Below are positions 13,141 through 18,082 of a stretch of 18,082 nucleotides of DNA, one piece after another. This stretch comes from Anaerolineales bacterium UBA6668 (GTDB taxonomy: Bacteria; Chloroflexota; Anaerolineae; Anaerolineales; UBA6668): contig DKKK01000185.1 in the NCBI GenBank assembly GCA_002455215.1, forward strand, positions 18,625 to 36,706. The letters run 5' to 3'. Below the pieces are notes generated by a model. The model was not told the DNA's origin. It worked only from the letters and a program-made list of their open reading frames with translations, and did no database searches. The translations under genes and the position numbers were made by a program. Positions within the stretch are counted from its first letter, which is position 1; the number at the start of each line of letters is the position of its first letter.

Positions 13141-14505
13141 ATGCCCACTTCCCAAATGCCAGGTCCCGTAATTCCAGCCATTAGTCGCTTATTGACCGCG
13201 CTATCCCCGGTGCGCCTGCCCTTCGACTCGCTCAAATTTATTACGGATAACACCGAAAAATATGGCGAGTTATTTGCACTCTATTTTGACGACCAAGTGA
13301 ATTATGTAGTCAGTGACCCCCAAATCGCCCACGACATTTTGGTTACACGCCATGCCGAATTTCACAAAGCACCCCTATTGCGGAATGCCATTGGGAATTT
13401 GGTGGGTAATGGACTGCTCACCAGCGAGGGCGAATTTTGGAAACGTCAGCGCAAATTGGCGCAACCCGCCTTTCATTATCACCGCATTGCCAGCTATAGC
13501 GAAACGATGGTGTCCTATACACAACGTCAAATTGCCACGTGGCATTCAGGGGAAATTCGTGATATTGCAGAAGAAATGATGGCTTTGACTTTGGCGATTG
13601 TAAACAAGACCCTGTTTAACATGGAAATTGGCAATCAAGCCAAACGCATCGGTGAATCGGTGTATGTGGTGTTGGAAGCCGCCAATGACCGACTGAATAG
13701 TTACGCGCCCATTTGGGAACGCTGGTTCAAAACACGCCAACGCCGTGAAGCCCAAGCACTCGCGGTGTTGTTTGAAATCATAGATGACATCATTGCAACA
13801 CATGGAGAAGAAGATACTGGCGATTTGCTTTCCATGTTACTCTCTGCTCGAGATGATGAAGGCAAGCCCATGTCTGCCCAGCAGTTGCGCGATGAAGTGG
13901 TAACGCTTTTTACAGCTGGACACGAAACGACAGCCAACGCGCTGGATTGGATATTCTACCTTTTGGCACAAAACCCCACCGCCGAAGAAAAACTGCTGGC
14001 TGAAGTGGATGCCTTAGCCGGCAGAACACCCACTATGGCAGATTTGGCTGAACTTCCTTACAGTGAAAGGGTGGTGAAGGAAGCCATGCGCTTGTACCCA
14101 CCCGCATCGGGTGCGATGCGCTCTCCATTACACGATATTGAACTGGGGGGCTACCCAATACCGCAGGGGAGCAATGTTGCCATTTCTACCTATGCCATGC
14201 ACCGCAACCCCAAATATTTCCCCAATCCACTGCAGTTTGACCCCGAACGCTTTAGCCCTGAGCGTGAGCCAACCATTCCCAAATATAGTTACCTGCCTTT
14301 TGGTGGGGGTCCACGCATTTGCATTGGCAACAGCTTTGCAATGATGGAAGCCCGCTTGGTTTTGGTGACAATTTTACAGCACTATCGTTTGACCTTGCTC
14401 CCCGGTCAGAAGGTACAAGCCGAACAACTCTTCACCACACGCCCAAAGGGAGGGCTAAAAATGAAAATTCTGGCGCGAGAAAAAGCGGTGCCGAATGCTG
14501 TCTAG
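13141..14505 (+). CDS. Cytochrome P450 monooxygenase
   Basis: 454 residues, full length. Visible signatures: WKRQR (100-104, C-helix, binds a heme propionate), oxygen-activation motif AGHETT at 259-264 in helix I, ExxR at E314-R317, and the heme loop FGGGPRICIG with the thiolate ligand C394. Bacterial P450s hydroxylate or epoxidise lipophilic substrates using electrons from a ferredoxin or flavodoxin reductase; none is encoded here, so redox partners must come from elsewhere. The GPRxCIG loop resembles soluble bacterial forms related to CYP110/CYP102-type proteins, but I cannot assign a family. The ATG at 13141 is preferred to the GTG at 13099 because family similarity starts at MPGPV; its Shine-Dalgarno is weak. 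The stop overlaps the convergent gene by 4 bp. Confidence 0.95.
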   Translation: MPTSQMPGPVIPAISRLLTALSPVRLPFDSLKFITDNTEKYGELFALYFDDQVNYVVSDPQIAHDILVTRHAEFHKAPLLRNAIGNLVGNGLLTSEGEFWKRQRKLAQPAFHYHRIASYSETMVSYTQRQIATWHSGEIRDIAEEMMALTLAIVNKTLFNMEIGNQAKRIGESVYVVLEAANDRLNSYAPIWERWFKTRQRREAQALAVLFEIIDDIIATHGEEDTGDLLSMLLSARDDEGKPMSAQQLRDEVVTLFTAGHETTANALDWIFYLLAQNPTAEEKLLAEVDALAGRTPTMADLAELPYSERVVKEAMRLYPPASGAMRSPLHDIELGGYPIPQGSNVAISTYAMHRNPKYFPNPLQFDPERFSPEREPTIPKYSYLPFGGGPRICIGNSFAMMEARLVLVTILQHYRLTLLPGQKVQAEQLFTTRPKGGLKMKILAREKAVPNAV

Positions 14506-14846
14506 CGGGTTCGCAAAAACTCAGCCACTCCCACTGCCAATAAGGCTGTCAAAAATGCCATAACGGCACCTATCAACCACCCAATGCACACGGCTAGTAC
14601 AGTGCCTATTGCGGGGTGCAAACCCCAGTGTTGAACCAATAAACTCGACGAGCGGTACGAAAGTACCATTAAGCCAATGGATACGCCCAAATGAACGAAT
14701 AGAGACAGGAGCAATGCAGGCGTACCCGCACGCTCACCAAACCCGTTCATGCCAAGTAGTAAGCTAAAAGCAAGGAACAAACCCAGCACAATTTGGCTGA
14801 GAAACGTCAGAATGGCGCTGGTAATGGCGCTCCAAGGCTGATTCAT
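14502..14846 (-). CDS. Small multi-pass membrane protein of unknown function
   Basis: 114 residues from the ATG at 14846, which has GGAG 6 nt upstream; an in-frame TTG four codons earlier is less likely. Three to four hydrophobic segments (about 10-35, 43-65, 78-110) leave little soluble sequence. I recognise no family. It ends convergently on the P450 gene: the two TAG stops share the palindrome CTAG (14502-14505). It follows the heparinase-like gene after 32 nt on the same strand and is probably the last gene of that operon. Confidence 0.7.
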   Translation of the reverse strand: MNQPWSAITSAILTFLSQIVLGLFLAFSLLLGMNGFGERAGTPALLLSLFVHLGVSIGLMVLSYRSSSLLVQHWGLHPAIGTVLAVCIGWLIGAVMAFLTALLAVGVAEFLRTR

Positions 14847-14878
14847 GGTAGTCTCCAAAAAAATAACTCAAACATCAT

Positions 14879-17371
14879 TTAGGGGATAAAAACCAATACT
14901 CCCCCAGCATCGGCAGTGAACTGTGAACCATTTTGCAAAAGAAACTCACCGCCACGCCAAAGGATATCATAACGGGCATTCGCTTCTAACCCACTGACTA
15001 GCACCGTGTGGGTATCGGTGGGTAGTGAAAGGCTGAGCGGAATGGACGAGACATCAAAGACCTGTGAGAACAAGATCGCCACGCCGTCCACCCACACACC
15101 CTGCCAAGCGTTGTCGGTGCTGGCAATGGGCAAAACAGCCTGTGGCGCAGACCCCACTTGCAAGACGTGTAAAAATTGCACGCTTTGTGGGTTTCCTTCT
15201 GCCACCGTCATCAGGCGGGCTTGCATTTGGCTATCAGGAGCGGCAGTATTTTCCACTTGCTCGTCTGTGCGGGTAATGGACTGCAAACTTGCTGAAACAG
15301 GCAACACCACATCTACGGTTAAAACTTGCCCATTGGGGGTGGTGCTTTGGGCTCGCTGTCCGGTTACCTTGGCGGGGTTGGCTAGTTGGAGCCACCAACG
15401 CTTGAACCCCCCGTCCGTTTGGGTGCTGGCGCGGTCAAATATTACCAACATGTTGGGTTTAAGCCAAAAGAGACTGCGGCTAGCGTGGGTCACTTGGGTG
15501 GCACTCTCTCGGGTGGTGTTGTAGAGTGGCGTTGCATCGCTTTCGCCAAAGGTGTACAGTTCGGAAAAGCTCGTGCGCAAGGGAGATGGGTCGCCATCAT
15601 TGACCAAATTCCATTGCGAGCCGCGCTTCCATAAGTCCATGCGCCAATCACTATCATCATAGCCTTGGGGTTGGGCATTTTCAATCGCCAGCGTGTTGTA
15701 AAACTCGCTACTGGCAATGCCTTCGGCTATATCGGCATAGCCATTGCGCCCTTTGGTAAGCCATTCGCCATTGGCATACCATTCAAAATGCAAACCATCC
15801 GCCATTTGGTGGTCGATACTGTTCCAACTGGCGCGAAAATTGAGCCAACTGGCTTCTGCGCTCCAATCAGTACGGCTAAACAGCCAATTCATCCACGCCA
15901 CAGTTTGTTCGGTTGCTAGTTGTGGGCGCGGGTCGGTGGGTGCCGGCAAGGATGGGTCAAATGCCATAAAATATAGCAGGCTGTCACGCAAATCAATGGG
16001 GTTGCTCACGCGCTCCAGAAAGGCTTCTTCGCCGCCTGCGGGTGTGTACTGCATTGCCCAGCGTAGGGCATTTTGCTCAACCGGGTCTTGTGCAAGCTGA
16101 AGCAGTGCGCCAAAGGCACTGGTGAAATCGGCAAGCTGATAGTGTTGGGCATCGCCATACCAAGACGGTTGGTACACCAGCAGGGTTTCCCCATAGACAT
16201 CGTGCGCCATGCGGTTCGGGCTGAGCGTGTGAAAATAGACCTGGGTAAAATCGTGCCAAAAATCGGCTTGATAGGCACTGGCAAATTCCGCCTGTCCACT
16301 GCTTTGCAATGCCCACAAAAATTGGGCTACATAGCTTGCGGTTTGTGGGCTGTATTCCAACCCTTCCGGCAGAAGCCCGCCACGCGCTTCGTGGGTAATC
16401 AGGTGGTTGAAAATGTATAGGTAAGAACCCGTGGCATTGGCAAGATAAGCCCGCAGAGCAAGGTCGGGGTCATCGGCAGGGTCGAGCGCGAGTGCCAGCA
16501 AGCCCAGATTGCGCATGTGCGCCGCAAAATAATTGTTGCCAGCAAAGCGCACCTGCTGAGCATCCTGCAACAGTAGCGGGTCGTTTAGTAGCCCCACGGG
16601 TTCTGGGTGGTGGTAACCCCGCGTCACAATATCTTCTGCCCATTGCAAAAACACCTTGCGAATGGTGGCTTTGTCACCATCGCTCAAAAGCGGGTAAATC
16701 CAATCCACCGTCAGGGCATAGGCTTCGCCATGATAGCGAGCGCGGTCACGGTCGCTAGTGAAAAAATCGGGATGACGGAATGGGGGGTACTGTTCGCTTT
16801 CATTGCACACAAAATTGCGCTCACTAGCAGGACCTTGCGCCGCGCTGTTCATCACGTGCATCAGCAAAGTGTGGGCGCGTGCCCCATCGGCTTGGCGTTG
16901 GGCTTCGTCTGGACCCACATTTGCCAAAAAGGCGAACAGCATGGCATATTTTTCAGTTGGGTACGCTTCATAGGCGGTATCTCCACAATCTTGGTCGGGC
17001 ACGCGCTTTTCTTCATCCATTTCATAGCGAGCACGCTCTGCCAATTGTGCCAAACCCTGCTCCCAGAGTGGATTTTCTGCCACAGCCCAACTGCGATAGC
17101 GTTCCACACTGGCGGGGGTGAGCCACAAACGCGGGTGAGTGTCTGCTGAAAGAACGGTTGCCACTGTGGGTAAACCTGCTGGTGGGGTGGAAGATGCGGT
17201 TAATGCAAGAACAGCCGTAGGGGACGGCTGTTCAGCTTTGTTTGAAGGTTCTCGCGTGGCAGTGGGTGCTTCGCTTGTGGGCTGTGTGTTTGCGCCAGCA
17301 CAAGCCAACGCCGATGCCAACAGCATTCCCCAGCCTAAGCCCCAAAAACAATTCGGTTTCATGGCTTTCAT
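14879..17371 (-). CDS. Secreted heparinase II/III-like protein (polysaccharide lyase fold)
   Basis: 830 residues. The N-terminus is a signal sequence with a possible lipobox ALAC (C24), followed by about 50 residues rich in Thr, Pro and Ser, so the protein is probably lipid-anchored outside the membrane. HPRLWLTPASVERYR (79-93) is the opening block seen in many heparinase II/III-like and alginate-lyase-like proteins. The middle is helical and suits an alpha/alpha toroid; the C-terminal half is beta-rich, with WLNFRASWNSIDHQMADGLH, then GEWLTKGRNGY, and FWLKPNMLVIFDRAST, which match the beta-sandwich part of the family. The pattern of His, Trp and Tyr is consistent with a lyase, but I cannot identify all catalytic residues. 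Substrate (uronic-acid polymer) is inferred. It starts 9 nt after the transpeptidase stop, in one operon. Confidence 0.75.
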   Translation of the reverse strand: MKAMKPNCFWGLGWGMLLASALACAGANTQPTSEAPTATREPSNKAEQPSPTAVLALTASSTPPAGLPTVATVLSADTHPRLWLTPASVERYRSWAVAENPLWEQGLAQLAERARYEMDEEKRVPDQDCGDTAYEAYPTEKYAMLFAFLANVGPDEAQRQADGARAHTLLMHVMNSAAQGPASERNFVCNESEQYPPFRHPDFFTSDRDRARYHGEAYALTVDWIYPLLSDGDKATIRKVFLQWAEDIVTRGYHHPEPVGLLNDPLLLQDAQQVRFAGNNYFAAHMRNLGLLALALDPADDPDLALRAYLANATGSYLYIFNHLITHEARGGLLPEGLEYSPQTASYVAQFLWALQSSGQAEFASAYQADFWHDFTQVYFHTLSPNRMAHDVYGETLLVYQPSWYGDAQHYQLADFTSAFGALLQLAQDPVEQNALRWAMQYTPAGGEEAFLERVSNPIDLRDSLLYFMAFDPSLPAPTDPRPQLATEQTVAWMNWLFSRTDWSAEASWLNFRASWNSIDHQMADGLHFEWYANGEWLTKGRNGYADIAEGIASSEFYNTLAIENAQPQGYDDSDWRMDLWKRGSQWNLVNDGDPSPLRTSFSELYTFGESDATPLYNTTRESATQVTHASRSLFWLKPNMLVIFDRASTQTDGGFKRWWLQLANPAKVTGQRAQSTTPNGQVLTVDVVLPVSASLQSITRTDEQVENTAAPDSQMQARLMTVAEGNPQSVQFLHVLQVGSAPQAVLPIASTDNAWQGVWVDGVAILFSQVFDVSSIPLSLSLPTDTHTVLVSGLEANARYDILWRGGEFLLQNGSQFTADAGGVLVFIP

Positions 17372-17380
17372 CTAGATTCC

Positions 17381-18082
17381 CTACTGAATAATGGTCACTT
17401 GTGTTCCATAGGTTGCCCAGTTGAACGCCCACTCGCTATCGGGAATGGTTAGGTTGACACAGCCGTGGCTCATTGGTGTTCCAAAGTTGTTGTGCCAATA
17501 CGTGCCGTGAATGCCATACCCCTGGTAGAAATATTGGGTGTAAGGCACATTTTGTAAATCATATTGTGGGCAACAACCCCGCATACGGGTCGAAACTAGG
17601 CGGGTTTGGATGTAATAAGTGCCCAGCACGGTGGGGTATTGGGCGGTGCCGGTGCTGACCAACATCGAGCGCACTAAGGTATCCCCTTCAAAAGCGTACA
17701 AAGTTTGTTCGGAAATATCTACCAAAAAGCGTCTGCCGCTCCCGCCTGGAGGCGTTTTACCGGGCGTTCCAGGTTGAATGACCGTGCCAGCGGGCGGGAT
17801 GGTGAGTTGTTGCCCAACATAAATGTATTGCCCGTTGATGCCATTGGCGGGCAGGATGGTTGTCCACGGCAAATTGTATTTTAGCCCGATGAGAAATAGC
17901 GTTTCGCCCGTCTGCACGACATGTACCGTACCGCTTGAACCTGCGCCGGGTTGGGGGGGTGTTTCGGGCGCTGGTGCGGGAGCAGGGGCGGGCACACTCC
18001 CTGCTGTTGGAATCAGCAATTGTTGCCCAGAATAGACGGTTTCGTTTGGCAGGTTATTGGCTTGTTGAATAGCAGTCCAGGG
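17381..18082 (-). CDS. LysM / YkuD L,D-transpeptidase, 5' end outside the window
   Basis: At least 233 residues; the frame is open to the window edge, so the true start is outside. The visible part begins in the end of a first LysM repeat (WTAIQQANNLPNETVYSGQQ), then a (PA)n-rich linker, a second LysM repeat (VHVVQTGETLFLIGLKYNLP, then PWTTILPANGINGQYIYVGQ) and a C-terminal YkuD domain. The catalytic block is HGTYWHNN followed by TPMSHGCVNL with the nucleophilic cysteine. YkuD enzymes cross-link peptidoglycan stem peptides or attach proteins to them; LysM binds glycan strands. The protein would act outside the membrane. It is the first visible gene of the operon continuing with the heparinase-like gene. 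The TTG at 18019 is internal, not a start. Confidence 0.93.
   Translation of the reverse strand, partial: PWTAIQQANNLPNETVYSGQQLLIPTAGSVPAPAPAPAPETPPQPGAGSSGTVHVVQTGETLFLIGLKYNLPWTTILPANGINGQYIYVGQQLTIPPAGTVIQPGTPGKTPPGGSGRRFLVDISEQTLYAFEGDTLVRSMLVSTGTAQYPTVLGTYYIQTRLVSTRMRGCCPQYDLQNVPYTQYFYQGYGIHGTYWHNNFGTPMSHGCVNLTIPDSEWAFNWATYGTQVTIIQ

Noticed and set aside
16607..17149. 180-codon plus-strand frame within the heparinase-like gene
   Set aside because: Antisense shadow of a long conserved gene; no own RBS or family match.

Overview
The window looks like chromosomal DNA from a bacterium of the Chloroflexota (Anaerolineae/Caldilineae-like). This is inferred from gene content only: a stand-alone Elp3, a Thermus-like EF-P with Arg at the loop tip, a four-domain S1 protein, lipoproteins with Thr/Pro-rich linkers, and a LysM plus YkuD transpeptidase. 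Housekeeping genes lie on both sides of the key locus, so this is not a plasmid or phage fragment.

Layout, left to right. 1-97 (-) is the start of a membrane or secreted protein that runs off the left edge. 133-1749 (-) is Elp3. 1750-2179 is mostly non-coding, with a hairpin and one doubtful 63-codon ORF. 2180-4923 (-) is a compact redox cassette, in transcription order: Crp/Fnr-family regulator, cupin, 12-TM NnrS/heme-copper-oxidase-I-like protein, cytochrome c lipoprotein, then a strong terminator. 5067-5624 (+) is efp. 5806-6573 (+) is a YceI-domain lipoprotein. 6709-8292 (+) is a hydantoinase B/oxoprolinase-family protein without its usual HyuA partner. 8416-9591 (-) is a four-S1-domain RpsA-like protein. 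9770-10783 (-) is a flippase-like (UPF0104/MprF N-domain) membrane protein. 11030-12418 (+) is the comF-hpf pair, closed by a 22-bp perfect hairpin. 12480-12840 is the putative replication origin. 13141-14505 (+) is a cytochrome P450. 14502-18082 (-) is a putative operon of a LysM/L,D-transpeptidase (cut by the right edge), a heparinase II/III-like secreted protein and a small TM protein.

The main result is the roughly 720-bp gene-free stretch between hpf and the P450 gene. It carries four exact copies of an 11-bp extended DnaA box (TGTGGATAAGT), a head-to-head box pair, and a stretch at 12748-12776 where two adjacent DnaA boxes are followed by a GC clamp and CTACTA, then a strongly AT-rich segment. 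This order matches the basal unwinding system with DnaA-trios known from Bacillus subtilis oriC. No dnaA, dnaN or rpmH lies in the window, so this would be an oriC placed away from dnaA.

Secondary points of interest are the redox cassette with its own cysteine-free Crp/Fnr regulator, several unexplained inverted repeats (8335-8401, 12534-12608, 12881-12918), and the cell-envelope operon at the right edge.
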